From: Lineus longissimus
Lineage: Eukaryota; Nemertea; Pilidiophora; Heteronemertea; Lineidae
Assembly (NCBI RefSeq): GCF_910592395.1
Contig: NC_088319.1
Span: 5,706,001 to 5,770,000 of the forward strand
Reading direction: 5' to 3'
DNA length: 64,000 nucleotides
The notes below the pieces were generated by a model. The model was not told where the DNA came from and did no database searches. It worked only from the letters and a program-made list of their open reading frames with translations. Both the position numbers and the translations under genes were made by a program. Positions 39,701-54,700 of this stretch are shown piece by piece. Each line of letters opens with the position of its first letter. Position 1 is the stretch's first letter.

Positions 39701-42700
39701 GGAAATTCTCTGATTAAACTGATTTGTCATCTGGGAGTCCTGGACATCATCAGTCATCATGTGACTTGAATAGGCAATCGTATGTTGCTCGTGCACAATT
39801 TTGCGAAGTTGTAGAATAAAGAGAGACGTGTCAACCAGGCCAGTGTAGATGTTTAAAATGTCTCCCTGGAAAAAGTGTCCGTCCCTATTGCATTCTGCAC
39901 GATATTAACAAATTAACGCATGAGCGTAAATGACGTGTGTTTTTTCGGGTGCGTAACGACTTACACGATTACGAGCCAACTCGGCCTATTACCAACTCGG
40001 CCTGGGTTATATGTCTCATTAGGGAGTTTTTTTTTATTCATGCGCCCCCCCCCCCTCACAGTAGTTCCTAAAATCATTGATTTCTCGGTCCTCACAGTAT
40101 GTCAGTGTTGATTCAGCAGTTGTTTTGGCAAAGACATGTTTTTTTGGAGTTTCTGAAACCTAGAGCGCTACTCAATAGGCGGCTAACAAGAAACTACGCA
40201 TTTTACTGTTGTTGCCGACGTATGTGTACACTGAACTTTGGATGTGCGTCGGCCCCGTGTTGAAATGCCGTCCAGTGCCAGTTGGTGCGTTTTTCGCTGA
40301 TTTGTGCAAAATTCAACATATCTCAAAAGTTCAATGGTTGACCCTCGATTTTTTTTGATTTTTGTGTAGCGTAAGCAACTGTCTTTCATGGGAGAATGGT
40401 CACCGTAAGAATTATTCAGGAAGAAATGTATAATATTTGGGGTTTTTCGTCATTGTCCGGCCCAATTGGCAATATTGCCATTTGGGATGGTGAACAGAGG
40501 TTGGGGCAAATGCGACGCTTATGATTTATTTAAAGAAATAAAATGCCCGATTTAACATCCTGCAGAATCAGAGGAATCGGGCGTTTCCAGTGATATACGA
40601 CACAAATGGGTTGTCCTCATGCATTCACTTTGGAAATGCATTTTAAAATAGATGTTACGTCCTGTTAATGGGGCACGTCATCATCGCGTACATTTGAGAA
40701 AAACTCCCTTACGAGACCATAGATCACGGCCAATGTGGAAATCGTCCGATAATAGAATGCAGACATTTTTTTCATGCATGTTGGGGTTTTTCCGAAATGC
40801 TTGATAATCTTACATGTCTTAGCGGTTTAGACAATTTAACAGTTATGGAATATTACAAATATTTATTATAAGGATAATTTATCATAATATCGATATTCTC
40901 GTGCTGTTTTTATGCTGATTCCGCCCAGATTCCGCAGAATCCGCTAAATCGCCATGGCCCTCAGTGACCCTTTTCACGAGATGAACTCAAATGACGTCGT
41001 GGAAATCCCCCGGCTTCGATCGGGGAGCGGGAAAGAAATTCGCGCGCTAGGAATTCATTGACCCTTTGGGGGCAAAGCTTAAAGAAAATCGGGTTTTCTT
41101 ATACCTAAGAATAAGGACAAAATTTCAAAGTCGTTGAAAATATTTTCAGATGTAAAGTGTGCTAATGAAACAGGACAAGAAACCTATTGAAATAAAAAAG
41201 CCACCCATTCCTTGAAAACAAACGAATATACCACCAAAACTGGTACATTTTATCCTACAAAGCATTGCCCCATGGCCATAACATCTCCAAACACTCTTGG
41301 AGCGATGTGCACGCTAATTTGATAGATTCGCCTTATTTTAGAATCTTATCATCGATTTCAAATTTAATACATCCGACCAGAGAGCTCTTATAAAACTTAG
41401 GCCGCCGTGGAAACATGCTTACAGTAACAGTTTATGGATAAGCTAAAGCATCTCTTGGTCTCTCTTTTGGGAGACCGTATGTTAATTGAGAGACCGCAGC
41501 TGTCAATTGTGATACCGAAGGGACTTGATACCTGGAACCAAAATGGCTGATATTTCAAAACTTGGTGAAAAGAGGAGATTGATTTGAAAAAGGAGAGAGT
41601 TCTCAGAGTCCTGCGGTACACATTTGCTATTCGTTCGTGTTAAGCCTCTTTCTACAGTAAGTGCCTTAATTTCAACCGCATTAGGTCACTTGTTTTCAGA
41701 TCAGATGAAGGCAGTGTTAAAGTCACAGAAGGACCAAAGACGCTGGAAGACGCCCGTCGCCACAGATATAGGCGAAATCTACAAGACATCCTACAACAAG
41801 TCAAAAATCTCTTCAAACCAATCAAATTCAACCTGAAGTCGCCCTCCATAGATTGGAGAAAGGTTCTTGGAAGTATGAAACTCGGTGCTTCCTTTGGAAC
41901 TACCATCAGGAATGAACTGGACTTGCACATACGTATGTTTGCCCAACAACTTAGGTCTTTCTCCTCTGATCATGACCTGCACGCCCTTTGCCGACCTTGA
42001 AAATGCAATTTAGAACACTTAGAAACAGACCGGTGATATAAAAATAAACGTTACACGTTGGTCATGAATAGTATCTAACCGTATCGTCTTTATTTGTTGC
42101 CTGAATTTGATATCCCTTCAGATACAAGCAATGATTTTGTCTGCATGTACCAATCTGATGTTTTGCATCTTTGTAGCATGAAATCAATCAATGTATGAAA
42201 TCGATTATTCTTATCACAGGCCCCCTTGAAGGTAATTTTAACGCGGACGCCTCCAACGAAGCATATACAACCATTCATCTCGGGATTGTCGGAGTAAATG
42301 TTGACCTCGTAAGGGCAAAAATATGTTTTTACGGGTCGGCAAAATACAACCTGAATATCCTACAGGTATGCATACCTTTTTTTTAGCTACTTGCATTTCA
42401 CATCTTTTACATCATGTTTAACCAAATTGCATTTAACAACGTTGGCGGTTATAGAAAACTTATTTGTAGGAAAAAAAACACCCGCCTATTCACAGTTGTA
42501 TTGTTTCAACACTACAAAATTACACTCTTACGCTTGAATATTGATATCGTCGCCTCAACCATTGCAGTCACGAAAAGGAGATGGCGCCATAATGCGCGTT
42601 TACCCTTTTGAGCGTGTACTTGCAATGCTACCCTGGGCTATAGCTTCGTGCACGGCGCCTTCCTCTGTCTGCATGAAAGTTTGATTTCAAACATTTGAAA

Positions 42701-45700
42701 AAATTCAGTGTACAGAAGAACAGACACATGTATTTTAGACCTGCAAAAGATTACATCTTTCACCGCAAGAATTAGTTGGGTCAAAATAGGGGGTTGTGTG
42801 CATCCCTGGAATATAGTAGCAATATAAGTTTGATATCGAAAAACAATGTGTAGAAAGCGGATAAAAAGATAACTGAACAAAACAATGTCTCATGCAAATT
42901 TGACGTGGTTGGCAAACTTTGACGAGGGTTGTTTACTGATGTTCCCAATCAAGGGACTAGCTGCCAACCAGTCCTGGCACCGAGCTGTGTTCGTAACTTG
43001 AAGTATACCCGACATCGTTTCGCCATTACCTCCTAATACTTATCTATACGGCGTGAAAACCCTGTCAGGCTGTAAAGAATGTCCTTCAATCCGGATGACA
43101 AATTGGCTTTCCAACTGCTACCAAGCGTCCTTCCAGTCAATGTAACCACTAGGTTTTTCTTCGCCGTAATGACGTCATCATGTCATGTCACGTCATTTAT
43201 TGCCGTCGCGTTTGGTCTCGCCGTTTCTACGTACCGAAGTAAATCATCGTCTGTGGGTGGGTGTCAAATTTTAGCAAAAGCATCGTCATGTACAATTCGT
43301 TTGCAGCCAGCGGTTGTACAATGCATCAGGAGTGCACACGTATTTGTAAATTTGCTGAATCGTCTGTAGCTTCATACCTAAACATTGAAATATCCGACAG
43401 TGACGTAAACAGTAACTCCCACAAATTCCTCTTTGAATTGAGACGTCCTTCCTCTCTTACATCACGTAGGCGCAGCCGAGAAGGGAGAGGGTTGCGACCG
43501 ATCCCCTTATGGAGGAAAGCGTTATTGTCTAGGAGAACACCTCAGGCTGGAACACAATCCTTTGAAAATCCTGGCTACGACTATCTTATTAATTTTAGGA
43601 ATTCAACTTCAACGACCTTCTAAAGCAGATCAAAGACTTTTTCAAGATTGTTGATGATAGTGTCGATTTAGTCAATGATGGAATAGAGTATATGCATGAG
43701 CTGGTGAATGGCGAGATCAACATCAAAGACATAATTGCAAAATTCGCAGACGTCTTGGAGGAAATGCCGAAAAAGGTAGTTTGTGATTTTAAAATTTAAA
43801 CGTATCTATGTCTTCTTATTATTTATTGTTTATTTTTCCTTTTTCCTTTCTCCTTTCGTGTTTATAACCCAAAAACATTTTGTGGTACCCCTTTTCCTGT
43901 CCTGGCATCGACTGCAATTTGTTCCTGTTTCTTTTTTGTCGCAATTTTTTTTTCTTACATTTGATAGCAGTAGTAATATACAATGTGCATGTAACACTTG
44001 TGATATCAGTATTAACGATACATCAAAACACGTCCAGCTAAAATCGAATAAACATGCGCAGAACCGTGACTTCACACAAGCTTAGTGCAAAAAGATAACA
44101 TGTCTCAAATTACACCCTTTTATTGAGAGGCCAAACGCCAGAAATTATTCAATTTTATATCTTATTTAAACATTGCTAAAAACTGTTGAGACTTGTTTTC
44201 TAACCCAAGAAAGTATCATCACATCGACTCTGGTATCATCTATTATAGATCATTCGTGGGGATTTAGCAATAGCTTTCTACGCTGATATGTTAGGCCTAC
44301 GTTTATTTGCCTTTGGTGGCTTATAGTCCATCTGACCCTCACAGACGCAATAGGGCTTGTCATGATGAACCTTGGGATTGAATTGTCTGTTCAGTAGGTG
44401 TACAATAGAAATATATCCTGACCACAAAAGAAAAAGAGGTACAACATTCTGCTGCGATGCTTTTGGGAACTAGACAGTTCGCGTGCACATCAATACTATC
44501 GAATAGCTTTTTTCTTTCATCAGTTGACTGAAAAATAAAGATTTGCGGAGAGTGTTGTATATCCTTTTATTTTTGTCGGACATTGGTTCCCATGTGATTA
44601 TTCCCATGCAAAAATAACGATACGTATTACAGCTCCGAAGTGCAGCACAGGCCTTGGGCCAGCGGATTAGACTCACGCATGAATGATCTTCGTCTCAACA
44701 CAATAGAATAGTTGCGGAACTCGGTTTGTTCCAAATGATTATGGGCCGGGGTAACAAGCATAACGGCTGATTTCGATGAAAATGAACATCTTCGGAAATT
44801 CCTGAAAGAGAAATGTGCCCTTTTCACTGTGCATGTTGAAGGGTTACCTGAGACAGATCAGAGTTGTCCTAGTTAATAACGTGATGTAGTTTAGAGTGAC
44901 TGAACGTGCTCAACCAATTTTGCATTACATTACACATTTACAGAGAGTGGCTCGTAATTGGCCAATAGTGGTTATACACTGACAACCTATCGCGAGCATA
45001 TACGTACGAATGTACAGAAGTTTGTCATCGATTTTCAAACACGAAATATTGTATTGAATTAAATTTGCTAATGCATACTTACAATGAATCCAATTTGCTA
45101 CAAGATATTTTCGAAGATTTTTAATATCTCAGCTTAAAATCTTACACGCATCTCAAAAAGATTTATGCAATGTACGAAACTGATATAAGAAAATATTTTA
45201 ATTGAAATAACAGAAATCTTTAATAAGAATGTATCGTGATTTTCAACAAGGGACTAGTTCCTGAACAATATACAACGTTTATATTTAATCAATCAATTTA
45301 TTATCATTCTAGATGATAGACATTGGTCGCAATGCACTTAATGCAATGGCAATGGTTGGATCAATCGACGAGAGCGAGTTTCCACCCTTTCTTAGGCCAA
45401 CAAGAAACGTCATAGTTCGAATCACCAACCTCTACACTGACATTAAAAATGACGTCATGGACTTCTATAATGTGAGTAAAGCACGATGGACTGGATGCCC
45501 AACAGTATCTATAGCTCACTTCTCATCGAAGTTTGCTTGCACGATAAGGTTTTTTTAGGATTCACGTCCTAACTTATCACGTGTCACATGTCATATGTCA
45601 CTTGTGGCAAATATTTTTGTCAACTGGCTTAGTATATGGTCATTTAGTCCGAGAGCAGAGAGGGTTAACCTTGCATTGTTGTAATCAATTTTTTTTTGTA

Positions 45701-48700
45701 TGGGTTTGAAATCATGACATGACGCGATATCATAATGAAAAGTGTCATCATGAATCATGCAGACCTATATATTGGAAATGACTTACTTGTTGACTGTGGT
45801 GGTTTCTTATCGGATCGGCGCTGTTGATATGTGTTTCTACTACCAGCAAAATATAAAAAATTCACTGAAAATCAAAGCAAAGTATACTTAAAACAATATC
45901 TATAAATTCTTACTCTTCTGTACTGCTTAATTCTGGATGAATTTTGATGAAATCATCTATATCTTTAAATAATATGTCAAGTTTCACTAAAAGATATCCA
46001 TTAGAAAAATCAGTCACTGTTTCTTTCATTTCTGTTTGCCCCATTTCCCTTCATCGCATTCCTGAAAAATAATCAATTTGAAAAAATATATTAATGACAT
46101 CATCCAGCGTCAGCACGTTTCTAGAAGCCTGCAATAGGCTCCCCGAGCCACCTATTGCCAATCAAATGTACTAACACTAACTGTTAGAAGCTACAGTCAT
46201 CAAAAGATAGATGGCAATAGTGAATTTCATGGTTTCCATCGAAATACATACCAGTAAGTCCCTGACGGGCACGCACTGAAAGGGTTAAAGAAAGGATGTA
46301 AATGTGCACATAATACATTGTAGTTGGCCTTAGGTTGGGTTCATTGAGGTAACATTCATATAGCAATCGAACAGTAATCCGACAAGTAAACTCTGCCCAA
46401 GTCCCTGCCTCAGGATTGGTCCGTGAATTATAGTTTTGTTTTTTTCTCGGGATTTTAAGGAAGTGACCAACGCAGTTATGACATTTAAACGAGCATACAA
46501 GACCATCTATGAGAGTGTGGAATCCGTTGTCGAAGCGATGTCTCAGTTTTTGGAATCTCCCAAGCAAGCCATATCGGCAGTTTTCAAGGGCGTCATGAAG
46601 TGAGTAAGACAATGATGAGTTATCGAATACTGTAAACATGTCAAGGTTCACGCCTCTATTTTTTTGAGAAAATGACGTTTAATTATTCTGCCCTTTACCT
46701 CGCCGTTAAAAGAATTTAGGTCCAGCCCAATTCCATAAAAATACAGTACCAGCAAAAATTCATTTCTTCATAATCACTCTAAGTTAGAGGCTGGACCAAC
46801 CTCTGTCAACAAGCTGCAGTTAACGTAATTGTAGGAGTATAGTGATAATTTCACAAATCTGCTCATATACTAGATCCACTCACCAAGATCCCAAACCCGA
46901 CAATACCCGATTTGTACCACCATTGGTAGAGTCTAAACAGCCGAACACAATAGTAGGCCTTTCGCCGCCATAAAAGGGTTGGGATATCTATTCAAGAGTT
47001 AACAACGCAATCGTCATGAATAGTCATGACTCTCTACAGCTGAACTTTTCATATTACAATTTAAGACCAATTGGATGAAACGAAGACAAGATATCCCACC
47101 CCTTTTGTCTACTATTATGTCCGGTTGTTTATATAAGCCCTACCCATCGAGGCGGTAGTAGAACTCGGGTATTGTCGGGCTTGGGATCTTATTGGTGAGT
47201 GGATCCAGTAAGATATTATTTCGGAGCTAACTTGTTTTCAAAAGTTTGTAATAACCCCTTTGAAATGAATGTCCTGTTGTCGAAACGTATTGATTCGCCC
47301 TCATATATTCAATAAATAAATAGCGGAGAGTCCAATATATCAATGACTGACTGGAGCCTCATGAATATTGCGGCCATTGCAAAGTCCTTTGAGACAGACC
47401 TTCGTCAGCAGACATACTTTCGTCAGTAGAAAGCAATAGAAACAAAATCTTGCCATTAAGTATGATTATATAATCATTATCGCCTTTCAGCATAAAAACG
47501 GCGATCACTGATCTCCTCAAAGCAAAGAACGCCACAATGGAAGCCTGCTTCTTCTTGAAAGATGAGAAACCGTATTGGTGGGATCTGAAGACCCTGTACA
47601 TAGAGATCAAGAAAGAAGTTACTGCCGCAATAAATGCACTCGTCAAGGGTGGGAAATCCTGGACGAAAGACATCATCAAAAGCGATGATCCTATTGCCAA
47701 ACTGACAAAGTTGACCACGGTTTGTAGTTCGATTTCTTGCTGTGTCGTTGCACAATTCAATTGCTGTTTCTTTGACGATGGCTTCTTTGTTGTTCCCGTT
47801 ATTTTGCTTGAAGTTCTTAAAACGTCTATGTGACACAAAGTTGCAAAACATATTCGGACTATTTCGAAATGAATTGCTGGTGCGTCGATCAATGGGGCAA
47901 ATCAATTCGTATGACGGCGCTCGACAAGAGCATGCGTTGGATTCACACGTTGCTGTGCCATAAACTTCACAATAATACAGTACATATTGTGGCTGTGCTA
48001 CATGTGTAAACACGATAAGCCACTGTCTCTCATTTGTGTGGGTTTGAAAGAGAAAGGAATAACAGAAATTGCCTAATTCACTGCTTGAGTTAGGAAAATG
48101 TTTACGATAATATTCAAATTTGAATCAGACCGTATATGTTGGAATTTGAAAAAGACCGTATACATTTTCTAATTTGAGTCATACCTTGTACACTTCGTAT
48201 GTTTAAATTTGAGTCGGACCGTTTATTTTGTAGTTCCATACAATTGCATACGATCTAACAAAAACTGTCTTGCCGTGCTATAGAAGTCATCATCCTTCTT
48301 GAGTTTGGCAACTATGCATTCCTTTTTAAATTTTTTAAATTTAAAAACATTATTATAGTTGAGACTTTTTGATAAATGCAGTGGTCACGAAGATCATGCA
48401 TAAGAGCACGTTTCCGTACGCACTAAAAAAAGCTATTTTTGAATCGTGTGAACTGACATATAAATAAAGTAAAATTGCCTAACTCAAATTACACCATTGG
48501 TTTTCTTTTTGACTATTCCCAACTGTCAATTTGATCAAAAATTTTGGCAATGTCAAAATAGGATTGTGTGTGTTTATGAGTTAATTTAGGCTTACCTATT
48601 AATTTGAACATAGAGTGAGTTTGGTAATGTTGGGTAATGTTTGGCAAACTTGGCTCCTATAGTTGATATATCGTATCTATCACCTATAACTTATAGCAGT

Positions 48701-51700
48701 ATTCTTTTTTTACTAGAAAAGGGTAAGAGAAAAGGTGCTCGCCGAGCTAAAATCGGTGATCGACATCCTCGTGAGCCCACTTAAATCAACGCTGGGAAAC
48801 CTGGTAGAGCCTTTCCTAAAAGTTTATAATCGGTTGATGGACATCGTTCAACGGCTCAAAGATTCCTATGTACAACTCAAGACGGGGTAGGTCTCTAGAT
48901 CTGACAAGCGTTTATAAAATATGAAGCGTATATTGCTGAGGACCGAGTGTTTGTGTTGATTATCAAGAATGTCATGTAGTCTTGTGCAGGTAGTGTGATG
49001 TAATGTAGTGTATGAGTAGGAAGCTGGCATCCTGGATAAAACAAAATATCAATATTTTCTCTGAAACATTTAAGTTCGAAAATGTTAAATAAATACTCGC
49101 TTTATTATTGCTTGAATTTGTTAGAAGAGCAATCTGAAGCGAAATATTGACAAAATTTTTACGAGCAATTAGAGAGATCAAATTGAATGGAAACAACCAA
49201 TTTGAGACAAAAACTAGTCTCCTTGATAGAGAGGTTGTTCTTAATAGAAAGGTGTCCGCTAAGGGAGGTTCAACTGATTGGTTTTCTCACTGTGTACGAA
49301 ATCTATGGTTGCGAGATAATCCGTTTTCCAAGTCCGCATGCAGGTATGAGAGACAACGAATACATTACTGGTTGATGGTATCTGTTAAATGCGACCTGGT
49401 TAGTGACGAGGTACCTTCGACCCAAAATAATTGCTAACATCTAATTGGTTATGCATCAAATGACGTAAATCATACCCAATTGTCCGCATGCATTCGGGTT
49501 AGAATAATTCTACATTTACTTAATAACCACGATTATTGACTACAGGCAACGACTAATAGATTAATAATCTATTCTGGCTGCAGAACACAAATATACGTGT
49601 AGCTCGGCTATATTCAACCCGGATGCAGAAAACAAACATATTGTAGCGGTAAAATGGCTTATATAGTTAGTCACCTTAAACGTCGCAACTCTGAACTCGA
49701 ACCCAAAGACTAAACCAACTGGATTTCACATAATTTATTACTCACGTCCCTCAAACTTCTCATTTACAAACAACTCCGAAACACCACAAGGCAAAAGACT
49801 CTGGCGCTTTTCAAGAGAATATCTTGTAGCTACAGCGCGTGGATGACAGACCTTTCACGAGTTGATTTCTGGATCTGCATAGGACTCCTCAACACGTCTA
49901 AACACCAACCTTTATATCTAATTACTCTCACCCCTAATTGGTAAATAGCCCAGCCCAAATATCAGGCTCTAAACCAACTATCACTCGGTAATTAAGGAAA
50001 CAACCAATCAGCACACAACTGTATCAATATAAGATAACCAGACGGGGCAGGGGCCTAGTAACCAGGTACTAATCAGGAAGTTCATAAAAGGGGTCAAACA
50101 GTCAAACAGTTAGATATTATAAAACAATGGAAAGGATCAATTAAGAAGAAAGGTGTTAAACTCACACCGGTTAACGATCCTGGGTATCTGGGTTTACTGA
50201 CAGCCAGAGAAGAACACAGAAATAATAATTATAGATTTGGTGGGCCATTCCTGATATTGTCACAATATGATGTGTTGATAATGTTAGAATCACAATATGT
50301 GTGAATTGCACTTCTTGCCGAGAATAGTGACCGAACTTACATCACTTTTCCAGATATGAGAAGGCCCTGAAGTTAATCACCAGTTTATTTGGAACACGGG
50401 CTCATGCTCTTTTCCCACGGACTCAACGGGAAGCTTCATCTGGGAAGTGCGGCATATCGGGATTCTTCCCTTCCAACATCGGCTACAAATCTGGCATGGG
50501 CATCGACCTTCTTATCCATCCAGGCAAAAATGTAAGACAACAATAAAATCGGTCGTTTATCTCTGAATTTATGAGAATGCTGTGCGATCTTTCTGGCCGG
50601 CTTTCTGGCCGGCAATTATCAATACCTTTTTAGGGCAACATTTAGGGCATATTTTTCATATTTAGGGAGTTTTAGGCACATTTGTAGCCAATTTTAACGT
50701 GATTTAGGGTATATGATTTCATGCACATACTCACAAAATGCTTGTCTCGATGCGTTTGGCAAAACCTCCACTGCGCGTGTGTTGGAGACCGGTAATCAAA
50801 TCTGGCTTCTTCGTCACTTACGTAATGTAAAGCACGATCCTATGATTCTAAAAGGAACCAGATTTGATGGCCGTCGGATAACTAACACCAGGATATGAGA
50901 AGATATGCCAGTCACATCAGACATTGAGCAGCGCGTGATCACCAGAAAAAGAGAAAATTAGGGATTTTTAGGTCAATTTAGCTTAATTCGATTGAAATTA
51001 GGGATTTTTAGGGGAAGGTGACAAAAATAAGGGATTTTTAGGATTTTAACAGCCGCCAGAAAGCCTGCTCTTTTAACCTGTGGCTAATTTCACTGAATCT
51101 TTAAGGAAAGAATGGATCGATGGAGACTATACTTCTTTTTATAAACAGTTGAAAGTTCAATACATGTATAATGTTGATGGCATTTCTTGGCATGGTAGAC
51201 CTCTGCTTCTTGACTGGACGCAATTTTGAAGCGACCTGAGCGGTGACCTTGCATAAGTTGAGGGAATCTAGGTAATAAAGGTACAGGAAAAAAGGTACAG
51301 GAAAAAAGGTACGGAAATAAAGGAACAGGAAATAAAGGTACAGGAAATAAAAGTACCGGAAATAAAGGTACCGGAAAAAAAGGTACTGGAAAAATAGGTA
51401 CACAAAATGGCATAAATAGGTAAAAAAGGTACACAATTTTTTTAAAAAATATAATTTGAATTCTCCCTTTTTCTTCGGATAAGGTGTGATTTCCTGTCAG
51501 CTCCAGCCAGAGAGTTGTGATAGAAGAGAGTCTTGTGGTGTTAGGCTGAGGCAGACTGCCGCTAGTTTGGTTGCCATTTTGTTCAGTCAAAAGTCATGAC
51601 TGTGTACTGGCGTACAGTGCAATACATGCACTGACCATATGTCGTTGTTAGGTATATAGTATTGTCCATACCAAAGGGGAGGTACTATTTTTATAATGAT

Positions 51701-54700
51701 TGTACATGTGCCCACCCTGAATACCAAATAGTGGTGGCCATTGGATGTTCGTCCTGCTCGTATAGCACAGTATGCATGTGACACGCGTGGTCACTAAGGA
51801 AATTAGAAAACAACGGTAACTGCGTTTATTCAAAGGTCAATTGAATTTCAGGTGGTAGCCCCTTTCGCTGGTTCGATCATGTTGACAGACAATGCAAATG
51901 AAGTTAAAATCTCAACTCGTGGTGGGCTGTTCTCGAAAACGGATATTTTTCTGACGAATGTCGAGCCAGATTCAAGCATCAGGAACCCAAAGGATCGTGC
52001 TTACTCCCAATTACAGGTACATGTGTATGACATTAGCGAGTTTCAGCAAATCAACTGATCTCTCCCGCTTGATGTATTTGTATCGATTTTACGCACATGC
52101 GTGATAATATAAGGTAATTTGTGACGTGGCCATGTCAGACACGGCGGGACAACATTAAAGGGATTAGTTGGTGTTGACCAAGCATCTCACGATGACTTTG
52201 CTGAATATGTTTATATTGAGTACGTATTCTAGGTGCCTGAGTTTGCAAATGGTATCACAGTTTCATGACCCGATATAACATCCTTTAAAGATGCAAGTTG
52301 CCTTGTTTGAAAAATAACTCCTCATTCTCTTTATACTCGCACGGTATTTTGGAATTGTGTTGAAAGGCAAGCGACAATGATATCATAATGCTCGCGGGTC
52401 GTTTTTTTCAATATGAAACTGAACGGAATTCTACGCACATTGTCATGATAGAGGGCGTGCTGTCTGCAATGGCGGAATATCCAGATAAAATACCTCAGTC
52501 TCAACTTTAATTTTACCAGGTGTATGCTGGCCAAGTTATTGGTGTCGCCACTTCAACCCCATGTAGGACCGACCAGAACCACATTCATTTTGTTGTGAAA
52601 AAGAGAAATGGAAAGATCATCGATCCGACAAGGTTTATCGAGCCAAGAAAGATCCATGTTCCGACATGGATTCATGGATGCAACGATTACAAATATGTTT
52701 TTATGGTAAGTCCCTTTAGTAATAATAATCATGTTGAACATGTGCTATTGATCGGGATGAAATGTTCGTTTTAAATTATTAAAATATTTAAGGCACAACT
52801 TGACAAAACGTTAGGCTTCCTTTAGACATTGAAAATAAATGTATGCTGCTGTTGAGAAGTTCTGCCGCCTTGGTATCGCGGTTTGTATTGTTTGCATGTT
52901 ATGTCACAAACTTGACATTGAAGGCCAATGCGGTATTTTGCTATTTCCTGCTGTAAGGCGATTAAAAGTACACCAACCAATTAACACAACAAAGAAAACC
53001 CGATGCATCCATTCCAAAAATATAACCATTTATGTGTACCTAACCAAGCTATGACCGGTGTGACAGCGGATATTGTCCCCCTGGAGTAATAGTCCGGTAG
53101 CATTGTATTTGACCAATTAAGCAGCATGATCTATTGTACCGCTAACCCTAACCAAAACATTTAGCAATGCGGGCTATTGTTACACGGACTATCAGCCCTA
53201 GGACTACTATCCCCGCCACACAATAGTTCTGCATATGGTACATGTATAATGGTTATGGTAGGCAAAATGGACTCGAACATGATGGGTGCTTTTGACTTCA
53301 TTAATGATTTTTAGCTCAGCTGACAAAGTCAGCGGAGCTAGTCAAATAGCTGTTCAATTGGTGTCCGTCCTTCCATCCTTCCATCCAGCCATCTGTAGAC
53401 AAAGTTGGGCATTTTGTAATTATGCAACCGAGGCACTTCAAATCTAGTCTTGCTTATAAACACCGCAGAAAATGTTGCTTACGGAAAAAAATTTGGGCGA
53501 TTCGACTCAAATTCAGCTCCCCACGGGGCAAAATGCGTAAATGAAAAAACAATTTTTTGACGCTCTATTCCAGCAGATAAAAGCTTGAAATAAAGTTGAA
53601 AAGGTCTTCATGATACAGAAGTTTTGATATAAAAAAGATTAGTGTGGATTTATATCACCAGTTGGCGGTAGTGAGCAAAACTGTTGTTTGACCCCGGATG
53701 ACCCCGCTTTAAATTTCCCGCCGAGGGTACCTGGCGAACTATCATCAAGAAAATGGCGGCGACCTTTTTATTTCTACCGGAGCGATGATTTGTAAGTGAC
53801 AAATTTTCTTATTGAAGCCTTTACGGTAATGTATTTTGGTACGAAACTTCACACGTTTATAGAAAAGATCAACGAGAATGTGTTCAAATGCCCTCATAAC
53901 GATGAGTTCAACGGAATTTGGTCAAAACAACCTTCGAATGGAGTCCACTTTCTTTGCGAAATTGAAGCGACGACCTCATTATTTATCGTAATTTATGCAG
54001 ATCTGAGTCTAACTGATGGGTGATGTTCTGATTTGTGTTCAAACTATTGGAAACTTCGGAAATTAGTTCTATTAATTCTACTACTCTGCAGGAGTATATA
54101 ATAGCCATTGATGTTGACAGCTAAAAGCACGAAAACTTTGTTGTTGATCGTCGGGGCGGATTGATATGTGGTTGTGCGTCCAAGGCGATTAGGTCATTCA
54201 GTTAGTTTAAGAAAGATCATGATCATAAAGATGCGTGTTGTGTTATCATAACCGGAAAATAAGTTGAAGTTATTATTAGTACTACGATTCTTACATGAGT
54301 AAAAAGTAGACGTTTTAAGCAACACAATAATGTTACTCCCGTAAAAAACTGTCAATTCTCCTTACCACAGAAGCCAAGCCATTGCTGTTATAGTGTTAAG
54401 TTATGCAGGGGCTTAATCAATTACCTGCACTCCCTGTGGGGTGAATAACATTACCTTTTGAACAGCTGGCTGTAGGGGGATGATTGGAACAGCCGGTATA
54501 CCTGCTGACCTGCTGAACCCAGGTTAATGTTATTTTCAATCCACGATTGCAGGTCATCTGATTTTCGAGATTTCGCGGGAAATGAAATTGTAAACAAACG
54601 CATGTGTGCAGTTCAAATGTAAACAAAAATGTATTTTTGGTACTTTTGGTTGCTGGACTTGGGTTTTCCCGCAGTTAGGAGCTGGGGTCAAATTGGTGGT

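Noticed and set aside
43079-43623. Two overlapping frames of 96 and 120 codons before exon 17 as an alternative exon
   Set aside because: They read in different phases, lack a good donor and domain, and the exon 17 acceptor at 43597-43598 gives the frame consistent with both neighbours.
50599-51065. TTTAGGG strings resembling plant-type telomere repeat
   Set aside because: The strings are scattered, not in tandem, and belong to the subterminal part of a MITE.
51090-51590. 166-codon frame with FPVPLFPV repeats, like a repetitive secreted protein
   Set aside because: It is the minus-strand reading of a simple GGTACMGGAAATAAA minisatellite; another minus-strand frame over the same stretch is also open.
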